From Chloroflexota bacterium (GTDB taxonomy: Bacteria > Chloroflexota > UBA11872): a stretch of 64,000 nt of DNA. Shown one piece after another: positions 41,371-50,497 of this stretch; the first letter of the stretch is position 1; each line of letters starts with the position of its first letter. The notes beneath the pieces were generated by a model. That model had not been told where the DNA came from. It searched no databases and saw nothing but the letters and a program-made list of their open reading frames with translations. The DNA is taken from assembly GCA_022824495.1 (NCBI GenBank), contig JAJDZU010000002.1, positions 1 through 64,000 of the forward strand, read 5' to 3'. Made by a program: the position numbers and the translations under genes.

Positions 41371-42339
41371 TTGCTGGTGAGTAGCGCGGACAACGGGACG
41401 CTGCTGCGCGCCGGCGGGGTGATGCACCGGTACGGGGACCTGACGGCGGTGAATGACGTCTCGCTGAACGTGCGGCGGGGTGAGGTGTTTGGGTTGCTTG
41501 GACCGAATGGCGCGGGCAAGTCGACGTTGATCGGGATCCTCTGCGGCATGTTCGCGCCCACGGCCGGGAGCGTGCACCTGGGCGACGTGCCGGTCACCCC
41601 GGGGGCGCGGAGCGCCAAGCAGCGGATTGGCGTAGTACCTCAGGACATCGCGCTGTACGAGAAGCTGAGCGGCCGGCAGAACCTGCGGTTCTTTGGGCGA
41701 GTGTACGGGCTGGGCGGCCGCCGCCTGCGCGAGCGGGTGGAGGCGGTGCTGGACGTCGTCGGGCTGAGCGATCGGGGGAACGATCGGGCGGAGACCTATT
41801 CAGGCGGGATGCAACGGCGGCTGAACCTGGCGGCGGGCCTCTTACACGAGCCGGAGCTCTTAATCCTCGACGAGCCGACGGTGGGGGTGGACCCGCAGAG
41901 CCGGAATCACATATTCGACAGCGTGGAGCGGCTGAACCAGGACAAGGGCGTGACGATCGTTTACACGACCCATTACATGGAAGAGGCCGAGCGCCTGTGC
42001 GACCGGGTAGGGATCATCGACCACGGAAAGATTGTGGCGCTGGATACGCCAAGGGCGCTGATCGAGTCGCTGGGCGGCGGCGTAATCCAGATCGGAATCG
42101 ACCCTGGTCAGGCGGAACAGGTCACCGAGATCCTGGCGGCGTTGGAATCGGTGCAAGCCGCGGGGCCGGGACCTGACGAGCGGTTGCTGAACATCGAGGC
42201 CGAAAGCGCCCGACACGCGCTGGTAGACGTGATGCAGGCGATGAACGCGGCGGCGCTGGAAGTGGAAACGGTGCGAATCCTGGAGCCGAACCTGGAGAGC
42301 GTGTTCCTGCGCTATACGGGTCGCAGCCTGAGGGACTGA
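41371..42339 (+). CDS. ABC transporter ATP-binding protein (DrrA/ABC-2 exporter type)
   Basis: A 322-residue ATPase from TTG 41371 (GTG 41377 is an alternative). Walker A GPNGAGKST, Q-loop PQDIALYEKLSG, signature YSGGMQRRLNLA, Walker B LLILDEPTVGVDP, H-loop YTTHYMEEAE. The C-terminal ~80 residues form the DrrA-type extension. Works with the permease encoded 4 bp downstream to export a lipophilic compound or envelope component; cargo unknown. Confidence 0.92.
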   Translation: MLVSSADNGTLLRAGGVMHRYGDLTAVNDVSLNVRRGEVFGLLGPNGAGKSTLIGILCGMFAPTAGSVHLGDVPVTPGARSAKQRIGVVPQDIALYEKLSGRQNLRFFGRVYGLGGRRLRERVEAVLDVVGLSDRGNDRAETYSGGMQRRLNLAAGLLHEPELLILDEPTVGVDPQSRNHIFDSVERLNQDKGVTIVYTTHYMEEAERLCDRVGIIDHGKIVALDTPRALIESLGGGVIQIGIDPGQAEQVTEILAALESVQAAGPGPDERLLNIEAESARHALVDVMQAMNAAALEVETVRILEPNLESVFLRYTGRSLRD

Positions 42340-42342
42340 GCG

Positions 42343-43605
42343 ATGCGAGCGACGTTGGCGTTCACGATCAAGGAATTCCAGGTGCTGGTGCGGGATCCGG
42401 GCGGGCTGTTCGTGCTGTTCCTGATGCCGGTGATGTTCATGGTGGTGTTCAGCCTGGCGTTGGGCGGGCTGTTCGAGGAGGGAGCCGCACGCGGATCGGC
42501 ACGGGCGCTAGAGGTGCCTGTGGCGATCGGTGGTGCCGGCGAAGTGGCCGAGCAGGTGGTGGAGCAACTGGATGCGACGCAGGGACTGGCCATGGTGCGA
42601 GAGCAAAACGGGCAACCGCTGACGGCCGAGAAGGTGGCTCAACTGGTCGCAGACGGCGAGTACCCGGTGGGGGTGGTGTTCCCCGAAGGATTGACGGCGC
42701 TGCTCGAAGATCCGCGCATCCTCCGCGGCGAGCAGGTCCAGCCCCTGGAGGTAGCCGTGATCGTGGATCCGGCGACGACGGCGCAGGTGACGGGTCCCCT
42801 GGAAGGCGCTCTGAGTGCCGTGCTGCAGCAGGTCGTGGGACGCAGGCTGGGCGAGGCGGGGGCTGCCCTGTGGTTCGAACAGGTCGCGGTGGGCCTGCCG
42901 GCGGAGGTTCGCGAACGACTGGCGGCGTTGATGCAGCAGGGCGGCCAGGGCGGCGGGGCGTTACCCGTGACCACGCGACGGCAGGTTCCGCCGGGTGTGG
43001 AGCGGGAGCAGTTCCCGGACCAGTTCCAACAGAACGCGGCGGGCTACACCGTGATGGGAGTGTTCTTTATCGCCACGGTGATGATCGAGTCAATCTTCGT
43101 CGAGCGGCGTAGCGGGGCGATGCGGCGGCTGCGGGCGGCGCCGGTCGGCCGGGCACCAATACTGATCAGCAAACTCGTACCGTTCTACGTGGTGAACTTG
43201 ATTCAGATCGCGATCATGTTCGCGATCGCGCGGCTGGCGTTCGGGCTGGACTTAGGGTTTGTACCGGCGCTGATTGTGGTGTCGGCGGCGCTGGCGCTGG
43301 TGGCGACGGGACTGGGCATCGCCCTGGCGGGCGTGGCTCGTTCGGAAACGCAGGGAACAGGGCTGGCAGTGATTGTAGTGCTGACGACGTCGGCGCTGGG
43401 CGGCGTGATGGTGCCCCGCTTCATCATGCCCGAGGCCATGCAACAGATCGGCAACATTACGCCGCAGGCCTGGGCCATCCAGGGCTACCAGGACGTCCTG
43501 GTGCGGGGTCAGGGCCTGGGCGGCGTGTGGCTTGAAGCCGGCGTCCTGCTGATCTTTGCCGCGGTGTTCACGGCGCTTGGGATCTGGCGGTTCCGCTTCG
43601 ACTGA
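42343..43605 (+). CDS. ABC-2 type transporter permease
   Basis: A 420-residue inner-membrane protein. One transmembrane helix near the N-terminus (LFVLFLMPVMFMVVFSLALG), a large periplasmic loop of about 200 residues and five or six C-terminal helices, with IFVERRSGAMRRLRAAPVGR before the core and MVPRFIMPEAMQQIGNITPQ near the end, typical of ABC2_membrane_3. Partner of the preceding ATPase. Confidence 0.9.
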   Translation: MRATLAFTIKEFQVLVRDPGGLFVLFLMPVMFMVVFSLALGGLFEEGAARGSARALEVPVAIGGAGEVAEQVVEQLDATQGLAMVREQNGQPLTAEKVAQLVADGEYPVGVVFPEGLTALLEDPRILRGEQVQPLEVAVIVDPATTAQVTGPLEGALSAVLQQVVGRRLGEAGAALWFEQVAVGLPAEVRERLAALMQQGGQGGGALPVTTRRQVPPGVEREQFPDQFQQNAAGYTVMGVFFIATVMIESIFVERRSGAMRRLRAAPVGRAPILISKLVPFYVVNLIQIAIMFAIARLAFGLDLGFVPALIVVSAALALVATGLGIALAGVARSETQGTGLAVIVVLTTSALGGVMVPRFIMPEAMQQIGNITPQAWAIQGYQDVLVRGQGLGGVWLEAGVLLIFAAVFTALGIWRFRFD

Positions 43606-44023
43606 CGGTAGGACCGCTCGCCTCGATTGCACTGTAGGACGAGATTACATGACACGTCGGGATGCAGCCTGACGACGCTGGCAGCAAGCGTTTATGCGCG
43701 CGGTAATCAAAGCGCTCACAATGAGCTGACTGGCCATCCGTCTGTTCCACCTTTACTTAGACAACCGTGTGAATTCGCTCACTAAAAGGCACAAGGCACG
43801 TTGGCGTTTGACGTTGGCTGACAGCACAAGGCAATGTATGGTCAAATCGAAGAGGAGCGTACATGGCCCATCAAAGTGCAGGCTCTGAAGCAACGTATCG
43901 TGCTGATAACGCTCGATATTACAGGATCATAATACCGTGTATTAGGCGCTGCTAATGCTGAGCAGAAGCAGCGGCGAACAGGCACCTCGAGACAATGTTG
44001 CGCAATTGGAGGAGGCTCGGGTC
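43606..44023. other. AT-richer spacer upstream of the repeat protein
   Basis: A 418-bp gap that is visibly richer in A and T than its surroundings. It may hold the promoter of the downstream exported protein. A 30-codon ORF within it is listed separately. No clear -35/-10 pair was settled on. Confidence 0.45.
43863..43955 (+). CDS. Possible 30-residue peptide
   Basis: ATG 43863 has GAGGAG five bases upstream, an excellent ribosome-binding site, and the frame ends at TAA 43955. The peptide (MAHQSAGSEATYRADNARYY, then RIIIPCIRRC) has no recognisable domain. It lies 68 bp before the start of the repeat protein and could be a leader peptide or a chance ORF. Confidence 0.35.
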   Translation: MAHQSAGSEATYRADNARYYRIIIPCIRRC

Positions 44024-45244
44024 ATGTCGGAAACGGTGCGAATGCCCACTCTGTACAGGTCAACAGGATGGGAGCGACTACGGCTCGGTCTGGCTGCGAT
44101 TGCCGCGGCCAGCCTGGCGTTGGCAGGCCCGGTGGCAGCAGCGTTTGCGCTGGACTGTGCCGGCATCTCCATCAGCGGCGGCTGCCTGTTCGCCATCACG
44201 GGGGGCGACACGCCGGATCCGAACGACGGGTTTGCCGTGACCAACGCCGACAACGTGCCAATGTGGGACTTCGTGCGCGACCTGGAGCCCGAGGCCATTG
44301 GCTATCCGATCAGCCAGCGCTGGCTTGAGGGACCCTTCACGCTTCAAGCGTTTCAGAAGGTGATCCTGCAATGGGACCCGGCCAACCAGCGAATGAACTT
44401 CTACAACACGCTGGACGTGCTGGCGAACCAGTATCCAGATGTCAAGCTGCCGAACGTGCCGGCCCACCAGGTGCTTGCCTCCGACGCCGGGGCGAACTTC
44501 GAAACTGTCAAGCAAAACCACTTGGCGTTACTGGACGCCAATTCGGTGCTCAAGGCGCGGTTTCTGGGAGAACCCGACTGGTTGAACTTGTATGGGCTGC
44601 CGATTCGCTATGAGGAGCGGGAAGTGGACGGCAATCCCCAGGGGCTTCAGTTGTTGCGCGCACAACGTGCCGTGTTTGCCATCTGGAATGTTCCGGCACC
44701 CGGCACGACGCCCGGCGAAGTGGTGCTACAAAATCTGCCGGACAAGGTGAAGCAGCTTGCAAATGTGATTGTTCCCGATGGGACCGAAGTTCCCCTTTCA
44801 CCACGGCAGGTGGGTGCCTTCGAGCCTCAGCAGATGTACCGTCGGTCTGACGAAGACGACACCAGCAGCGACGACGAGCAAGAAGCTGCGGACAACCCGC
44901 CGGGCACCGACAACGACGGGTTTGACACCACCGCGAATACCGACCGGGACGGTTTCGACACCACGGCCAATACCGACAATGATGGCTTTGATACCACGGG
45001 AGACACTGACCGCGACGGCTTCGACACCACCGCCAACTCGGACCACGACGGCTTCGACACCACCGCGAACACGGATCACGATGGGTTTGATACGACGGGA
45101 GACACTGACCGGGACGGTTTCGATACGACCGCCAACACGGACCACGACGGCTTCGACACCACCGCGAACACGGATCACGATGGGTTTGATACGACGGGAA
45201 ATCAAGATACAGACGACGATGACACCGACGACGACAGCAGTTAG
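44024..45244 (+). CDS. Exported protein with C-terminal 11-residue Asp-rich tandem repeats
   Basis: A 406-residue protein. ATG 44024 is supported by GGAGGAGG eight bases upstream. Signal peptide with LGLAAIAAASLALAG and a probable cleavage after AFA. Residues about 35-270 form a domain seen in other secreted Chloroflexota proteins (GYPISQRWLEGPFTLQAFQK, VLQWDP, DWLNLYGLPIRYE). From residue 295 to 393 there are nine repeats of TDxDGFDTTAN/GD, followed by an acidic end. The D-x-D-G-F-D spacing recalls calcium-binding type 3 thrombospondin-like loops; calcium binding is inferred. No anchor is seen, so it is probably secreted. Confidence 0.75.
   Translation: MSETVRMPTLYRSTGWERLRLGLAAIAAASLALAGPVAAAFALDCAGISISGGCLFAITGGDTPDPNDGFAVTNADNVPMWDFVRDLEPEAIGYPISQRWLEGPFTLQAFQKVILQWDPANQRMNFYNTLDVLANQYPDVKLPNVPAHQVLASDAGANFETVKQNHLALLDANSVLKARFLGEPDWLNLYGLPIRYEEREVDGNPQGLQLLRAQRAVFAIWNVPAPGTTPGEVVLQNLPDKVKQLANVIVPDGTEVPLSPRQVGAFEPQQMYRRSDEDDTSSDDEQEAADNPPGTDNDGFDTTANTDRDGFDTTANTDNDGFDTTGDTDRDGFDTTANSDHDGFDTTANTDHDGFDTTGDTDRDGFDTTANTDHDGFDTTANTDHDGFDTTGNQDTDDDDTDDDSS
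44906..45202 (+). repeat. Nine tandem 33-bp coding repeats, arranged as 99-bp triplets
   Basis: Nine in-frame 33-bp units. Every third unit ends in Gly-Asp or Gly-Asn and the other two in Ala-Asn, so the array is built of three 99-bp blocks. The last two blocks are nearly identical at DNA level, pointing to recent block duplication. Confidence 0.85.
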
Positions 45245-45247
45245 GCG

Positions 45248-46471
45248 GTGACTGTCGACATGGGCGACCTCGTCGAACTGGAGCCACGGATCAATTTCCC
45301 TGGTGATCGGGGAATCCGAGGACTGGCGCAGGCTTTCGACGGGGCGTGGGTCTGGAACGCGTATTGCAGGGCGTTTGGCCGCCGCGACGCCAGTCCCCAG
45401 CGACTACGGATTCGGCAGTTCACTCACAGGCCGGGGCGCGGGGCCGTGGTGAGCTACGCGCTGGACTGGAACGACGATGCCTATCTTCCGCCGGAGCAGT
45501 TCAGCCTCAGGATTAACGGCAGAGATCCGGCGGAACTGTGGCGCTTTCCGGATGACGATCAGTTGCCGGGGCTGGCTGACGCCGCACACCCAGACACGGC
45601 GCTGCGGCTGATTAACCGGCATGTCCTGGCGGTACCGGCGCGGCGCGTAAAGGTTGAGGTGGTGCGCTATCGGCCCGGTAGTCGAGCCGTGCTTCGGCAC
45701 TCAATCGGTAAGGTCACGTTTTATGTGCGGGTCATGCGGCCAATATCCGTCGGCCCCCTGGTCGGGGCAGCCGAGGTGATTGGCTGCTCTAGTTTCGTTG
45801 TGCCTCGCATCGCCGGTCACTGGACCGAGGGCGGCGTGGTGTGGCTGTCACGCATCCCGGGCACGAACGGGCGGCGGTACATCCGACGCGGCGGGCGGCC
45901 GAGCACAGCGACAATCCTCGATGGTTTGGAGAGCCTGTGGGCAGCGCCGATTGGGTCTGGCGGAGGGCGACCGTTTAACCTGGAGAGCCTCTATCGCCGG
46001 GCGAAACGGATCCTTAGTCATGCGACATGGGGTAATAGCGAGGCGAGATGCGAGCTTGGAGCTGCGGCGCGGCTCTTGGATCCGTTCGTGGCGTCATGGC
46101 AGCCGTCGGCTCTGGCGCATAACGACTTCTACGACGATCAACTGTTGCTGTTGCCGGACGGCCGAATCTCGCTGGTGGACTTTGAGGAGACGGGGCCAGG
46201 GGATCCCATGCTGGACGTCGGAAACTTCCTGGCGCATCTGCGAATCCAGGCCGGCCTGGGACGGTCGAATGCAGCGACGAGGGCCGGTGCCTACCACCAC
46301 ACGTTTAGGTCCGCGGCGCTTGATCGATTGAAGTGGGACGTACGCGAGCTCAATCTTTGTGAGGCTGTGTGCCTTTTCCGGATCTGCACGAGCACGGTTC
46401 GCAATATCCGACCCGATTGGGAGCGCCGTCTGGGTGCGGGGTTGAAGCTGGTCAACGAGATTCTGAGCTGA
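45248..46471 (+). CDS. Aminoglycoside phosphotransferase-like kinase (APH fold)
   Basis: A 407-residue protein from GTG 45248, three bases after the repeat protein's stop, so likely cotranscribed. The kinase catalytic loop reads ALAHNDFYDDQLL (H-x-D-x4-Q, near residue 293), with Gln in place of the usual Asn, and the metal-binding SLVDFEETGPGDPMLDVGNF follows. The N-terminal half carries VKVEVVRYRPGSRAVLRHSI with the ATP-side Lys/Arg, and SRIPG resembles the linker of APH enzymes. Substrate could be a sugar, choline-like alcohol or small metabolite; antibiotic resistance is not implied. Confidence 0.78.
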   Translation: MTVDMGDLVELEPRINFPGDRGIRGLAQAFDGAWVWNAYCRAFGRRDASPQRLRIRQFTHRPGRGAVVSYALDWNDDAYLPPEQFSLRINGRDPAELWRFPDDDQLPGLADAAHPDTALRLINRHVLAVPARRVKVEVVRYRPGSRAVLRHSIGKVTFYVRVMRPISVGPLVGAAEVIGCSSFVVPRIAGHWTEGGVVWLSRIPGTNGRRYIRRGGRPSTATILDGLESLWAAPIGSGGGRPFNLESLYRRAKRILSHATWGNSEARCELGAAARLLDPFVASWQPSALAHNDFYDDQLLLLPDGRISLVDFEETGPGDPMLDVGNFLAHLRIQAGLGRSNAATRAGAYHHTFRSAALDRLKWDVRELNLCEAVCLFRICTSTVRNIRPDWERRLGAGLKLVNEILS

Positions 46472-46537
46472 CCCGGATGGCCTGATCGCCAGGTTGCCAG
46501 GTGCTCAGGAGCCGCCCGGCGTGGGCGCGTCACGGGT

Positions 46538-47410
46538 TCAGAAGTTGACGATGACCATGCCGGCGAGGGCGGCTGTCACACCCACCCAGACGATAGGGCC
46601 GTGGCGCTCACGCCAGACAATGACGCCGGCGGCGGTGGTCAGTAGGACGGAGGCCGAGGTCTGGATGGGAAAGGCGACAGTGCCGGGGATGATCTCCAGC
46701 GCGGCCACCAGGAACGCCAGTTGGATGACGTTGCACAGCCCCATGGCCGCGCCCGTGGCGAGCGCGCCGGGGGTGGCCAGGCTCTGGCGCAGCGAGGGCG
46801 TGCGCGCCTGGAACCGGCGGCGCGCGGCGAAGATAGCGAGTGCCACGGGTACGGAGACCAGAAACGAGGCCATGACGAAGTCGGGTGCGCGGTCGGGCGT
46901 GGAGAGTTCGTTGAAGGCCTTGGAGGCGGTGAGGCCGGCGCCGGTGAAGACCATCATGAGCACGACCAGCGGCCAGTACCAGCGCGAACGCGGGCCGCGG
47001 ACGGCGGACCTGGGTCCGACGAGCAGCGGGATCGAGATAAGCATGAGCACAAGGCCGCCAATGGCGGGTGCGGTGGGTCGTTCGGCGAAGAAGACGATGG
47101 CGGCCAGCGTGGGCACGACGACGGACAGGCGCAGAAAGATGAACGTGATGCCAACGCCGGAGCGCACAAGCAGCAGGTAGACGCCGATCATGGTTCCGGC
47201 GTACTGGATACCCTGAACGGCGCCGAAGATGACCGTAGGTGCGTCAAAGTCCAGCGGACCGCGAAGAACGGCCCAGACCGAGGCAATCAGCGCGGCCAGG
47301 CCGTAGTTGACGGCGGCTACGAGGAAGTAGTCGTAACGCCGGAACTGGGCCACGCGCGTGCTGAGCGCGAAGCCGACGTTAAAGACGATGTGGAGCGCGA
47401 GGAGAGCCAT
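46538..47410 (-). CDS. EamA/DMT-family transporter
   Basis: A 290-residue integral membrane protein with about ten hydrophobic segments in two halves, each with the EamA pattern. First half contains VNYGLAALIASVWAVLRGP and GVYLLLVRSGVGITFIFLRL; second half ends ASVLLTTAAGVIVWRERHG, then a final helix VWVGVTAALAGMVIVNF. Such drug/metabolite transporters export or import small metabolites. Plus strand is G-rich here although the gene is on the minus strand. Confidence 0.85.
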   Translation of the reverse strand: MALLALHIVFNVGFALSTRVAQFRRYDYFLVAAVNYGLAALIASVWAVLRGPLDFDAPTVIFGAVQGIQYAGTMIGVYLLLVRSGVGITFIFLRLSVVVPTLAAIVFFAERPTAPAIGGLVLMLISIPLLVGPRSAVRGPRSRWYWPLVVLMMVFTGAGLTASKAFNELSTPDRAPDFVMASFLVSVPVALAIFAARRRFQARTPSLRQSLATPGALATGAAMGLCNVIQLAFLVAALEIIPGTVAFPIQTSASVLLTTAAGVIVWRERHGPIVWVGVTAALAGMVIVNF

Positions 47411-47703
47411 GCCAAGCGCGCATGATCAAGGCAGGAGACGAGGCTGGCAATTGGCGGGCCGGCCTGGCTAACAGACAGTGGCGCTCGGTAGTCGCAGTCA
47501 GGTCGAGTGGGCGGCGTGTGGACGCAGCAAGTTCTGTTCCCCGACAAGCCCGGCGTCGGTAGTAACCGGCTCAACGCGGGCGCGGCTGGGTTAGCTGAAG
47601 ATCAGCCGGTCGTTCCCCTCGTCGATGAGGAGAATGACAAGATCGTCCCGTTGCTCGACGTTAAATCCTTGGTTGCTTCGCGCCACGGCAGGCCAGGCGC
47701 CGC

Positions 47704-48495
47704 TCAGGCGGTGGCTGCGCAGAGCACGGCCGAGGTCAGCGCGGCGGAGCCGCCAGTGGCTGCCAGGGGAGTCCAGAACCGCCATGCCCCAGCGATCGTG
47801 CGTCGAATCCGATCGACGCATGACGGTTCCGGGCCACGGGACTTGAGCGCGTCCCAGAGGTCGTCAGGGTCAGGCAGGGTTGCCTTGGCCGTGCTGAAGT
47901 AGTCGCGCAAGGCGTCGACCAGCTCGCGGTCCGAGTCGAAGAACCCTAGTCCGCCGCCGGGTGACCCGCTGATGGCCTGTAGGCGACGGCGCAGCTGGCT
48001 CAGCGCTTCACGACGCCTCGATTCGACGTCGTCTTCGGCTTCGCCAAATTCGATTGAGATCTGGCGGACGGTGAGATTGGCGAAGTAGCACAGGATCAGC
48101 AGGTGGCGAAAGGCGGGAGCGAGAGCGCGCAGGGCACTCCGAATCTGCTGGCGCCGCAGATCGCCGGCGTCAGGCTCTGGCGGCGACGGAGGAATCCATG
48201 CCGGGCCTTGGTGTTGGGATCGATCCGACGGACTGGATGAATCGGCGGGCGTTGTCGGCTCGTGACGGATGCGGCTGCGCATGAGCCAGGACGTCACTCG
48301 GGCGCCCGGTTCGGCGGGCTGTACGCGGCACGCAGCCGCCTGAAGGGGTTCGCGGAGCCGCGCCTTGGCTTGGGTCTCGATACCGGTCATCAACGTGGCG
48401 TTGCGATGGAGGGCGTCCCGGTAGCGGTCGACCAAGTGGCGGAAAGCCTGGTGGGCGCCGTGATGCCAGGACTGCATTGCCTGAGATTCGGTCAT
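47704..48495 (-). CDS. ECF-like RNA polymerase sigma factor with hydrophobic C-terminal tail
   Basis: A 263-residue protein. Region 2-like helix near the start (HQAFRHLVDRYRDALHRNAT) and a region 4 HTH (LRALAPAFRHLLILCYFANL, then TVRQISIEFGEAEDDVESRR). After region 4 come about 90 more residues ending in a hydrophobic FWTPLAATGGSAALTSAVLC, possibly a membrane anchor. ATG 48495 (MTESQAMQSW) is chosen as the first start before region 2; the frame stays open upstream. The region 2 core is short, so it is a divergent member. No anti-sigma gene is adjacent. Confidence 0.62.
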   Translation of the reverse strand: MTESQAMQSWHHGAHQAFRHLVDRYRDALHRNATLMTGIETQAKARLREPLQAAACRVQPAEPGARVTSWLMRSRIRHEPTTPADSSSPSDRSQHQGPAWIPPSPPEPDAGDLRRQQIRSALRALAPAFRHLLILCYFANLTVRQISIEFGEAEDDVESRRREALSQLRRRLQAISGSPGGGLGFFDSDRELVDALRDYFSTAKATLPDPDDLWDALKSRGPEPSCVDRIRRTIAGAWRFWTPLAATGGSAALTSAVLCAATA

Positions 48496-48722
48496 GTGAC
48501 GGCTCGTGATGCGCACAGGTTGAGGGGTTACATAGATGGATACGCGGGAAGTGGCAGATTGGTTCCATGACATGCAGCCGGACGGTAGCAGAGCTTCAGA
48601 ACGACACTTGCGGATCCAAGTGAGAGCGAGTCAGGAAGCTACAGACGATCCACAAGATGGGCTCATGAGAGTAAACTGTGGTCACATTCGGTGTTTGGTA
48701 TTGACATCAAGGCTCGGTCCAT

Positions 48723-49001
48723 TTGACTACATATGGCATTCGCGAGTTCAAGGCGAGGGTCAGCGAGATTCTGCGCGACCTGGATGAAGAGGATCACGTC
48801 ATCATCACCCGGCGGGGACGACCGTGCGCCAGGCTGACCTCGGTGTGCGACGTTGCGGACGAGCGGCCGTCGCTGCGTTCCCTGCGGGGTGCCGTGACTG
48901 ATCTGCCTGACGCGAGCTACGAGGACTTTCTGGAGATCAAGGCGATGTGGAGCCCGGGGACGCCGCCGCCTGGCGAAACAAAGCGGGGCGATGACGGATA
49001 G
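48723..49001 (+). CDS. Phd/YefM-family antitoxin
   Basis: A 92-residue protein from TTG 48723. MTTYGIREFKARVSEILRDL and then DHVIITRRGRPCARLT give the Phd/YefM DNA-binding and dimerisation core; the C-terminal 45 residues, including YEDFLEIKAMW, would wrap the toxin. It overlaps the PIN toxin gene by 11 bp and presumably autorepresses the pair. Unlike the dead relics at 1.7-2.8 kb, this module looks intact. Confidence 0.85.
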   Translation: MTTYGIREFKARVSEILRDLDEEDHVIITRRGRPCARLTSVCDVADERPSLRSLRGAVTDLPDASYEDFLEIKAMWSPGTPPPGETKRGDDG

Positions 49002-49395
49002 CCAACTCTGGTTTGTCGCGGATACGCACGCGCTGTGGTGGTATCTGAAGTCGCCGGAGCGTCTGAGCGCCGCGGCCACGGCCGTGTTCCGCCTGGCCGA
49101 GACGGGTAATGCGACGATCCTGGTTCCCTCGATTGCCGTGGCCGAGTTCTATTTCCTTTCCGTGAAACTGGGCCAGCCCTTAGTGCCATCTGACCTGCTG
49201 TCGATGCTGGATTCGGTGGGAGGAATTGAGCTTTCCGACTTGGGTCGGGCGCAGCTCGAGCGGTTGGAGTCTTGCCAGGACATTCCGGAAATGCATGACC
49301 GGCTCATCGCAGCAGAGTCGCTGACCTTCGAGGCTCCGGTGGTTACCAGGGACGAGACCCTTACAGCCTCTCAACAGATTCCCACTATCTGGTAG
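48991..49395 (+). CDS. PIN-domain toxin (VapC-like RNase)
   Basis: A 134-residue protein. The PIN acidic residues are visible: FVADTHALWWYL (Asp near 10), VPSIAVAEFYF (Glu near 48), EMHDRLIAAESL (Asp near 104) and VVTRDETL (Asp near 121). Expected to cleave RNA when freed from the upstream antitoxin. Pairing with a Phd-type rather than VapB-type antitoxin is common. Confidence 0.87.
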   Translation: MTDSQLWFVADTHALWWYLKSPERLSAAATAVFRLAETGNATILVPSIAVAEFYFLSVKLGQPLVPSDLLSMLDSVGGIELSDLGRAQLERLESCQDIPEMHDRLIAAESLTFEAPVVTRDETLTASQQIPTIW

Positions 49396-49500
49396 GCCGA
49401 CGGCATTTGGCTGAGCCTGGGGCGATCGAGTGTCGAAGCCGCGGGCGTGGGTGCCTACACTTGGCGCACGGTCGTGCGCCAGTTCCCGTCTGGAAATGTG

Positions 49501-50451
49501 ATGCCCCTCTACTTGACTGAAGCGGATGTGGATGCGTTGGGGGACATGGAGCTGGCGCTGGCGGCGGTTGAGGGGGCATTTGACCGACAGGGTCGGGGCG
49601 TGGCCGGGAATGTTGGACGACGGCGGGCTTCAGTTCCGGCCGGGTCGCTGAATGTGATGGGCGGGGCCGACGAGGAATTGGGCGCCGCAGGTGCAAAGAT
49701 CTACGGGACGTTCGGCGGCGGCGCGCGGTTTGTGGTGGTGCTATTCGACGTGGCCTCGGGTTCGTTGCGCGCAGTGTTGGAGGCCGGGCGGCTGGGTGAA
49801 TTGCGGACGGGCGCGGCGAGCGGGATATCAAGCAAGTACCTGGCGCGGCCAGACAGCCGAGTGGTTGGTTTGATAGGCAGCGGACGCCAGGCCCGGACGC
49901 AGTTGGAGGCGCTGAATGGCGTTCACGAGCTGGCGCAAGCGCGGGTGTATTCGCGGAATCCGGCGAATGTTGAGAATTATGTCAAGATGATGAGCGAGCG
50001 AGTTGACGCGGAGCTGGTTCCCAGTTCGTCAGTGGCGGAGGCTGTGCGAGGCGCGGACATCGTGGTGACGTCGACGACAGCGGCTGGGCCGGTGCTGATG
50101 GCAGACGACCTGGAGCCGGGGATGCACGTGGTAGCGATGGGAAGCAACAACCCGGTGCATGGCGAAGTGGAGCCTGCCGCGATAGCACGGGCGGACCGGG
50201 TGTTCGTGGACGACCTGGACGGCGCGCACGAGGAGGCCGGGGACCTGATGGCGGCGGAACGAACCGGGATGTTGCAGTGGGGGCAGGTAATCGAACTGGG
50301 CCAGGTGGTGGCCGGGCAGGTCGCGGGTCGCACGGCAGACGAGGACATCACGCTGTTTGCCTCGCAGGGGATCGCGCTGTGGGATATCGCCATGGCGCAG
50401 GCAGTCGTGGAACGCGCGGAGGCCGGGGGGCGAGGCACACAGCTTCCTTAG
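49501..50451 (+). CDS. Ornithine cyclodeaminase/mu-crystallin family protein
   Basis: A 316-residue NAD(P)-binding protein starting at ATG 49501 ([13 protein letters not shown]); the upstream extension to 49447 is not conserved-looking. [20 protein letters not shown] with the GSGRQA nucleotide motif (about 126-131), [22 protein letters not shown] and the final [17 protein letters not shown] match the family. Members deaminate ornithine, reduce imines or make alanine/lysine derivatives, so the reaction is uncertain. It ends 46 bp before dop. Confidence 0.85.
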   Translation: MPLYLTEADVDALGDMELALAAVEGAFDRQGRGVAGNVGRRRASVPAGSLNVMGGADEELGAAGAKIYGTFGGGARFVVVLFDVASGSLRAVLEAGRLGELRTGAASGISSKYLARPDSRVVGLIGSGRQARTQLEALNGVHELAQARVYSRNPANVENYVKMMSERVDAELVPSSSVAEAVRGADIVVTSTTAAGPVLMADDLEPGMHVVAMGSNNPVHGEVEPAAIARADRVFVDDLDGAHEEAGDLMAAERTGMLQWGQVIELGQVVAGQVAGRTADEDITLFASQGIALWDIAMAQAVVERAEAGGRGTQLP

Positions 50452-50497
50452 CCGGCGCCGGCGCTAGTATTGAGTCACTCCCCGGTACGAGCGGCGT

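Noticed and set aside
44906..45202. 33-bp periodic array considered as a CRISPR
   Set aside because: Units are contiguous with no unique spacers and lie in frame inside an exported protein.
47591..47821. Minus-strand ORF overlapping the end of the sigma-like gene
   Set aside because: Its C-terminal 30 codons look mildly coding (DDLVILLIDEGNDRLIFS), but there is no credible start or ribosome site, and most of it is a shadow of the sigma gene.
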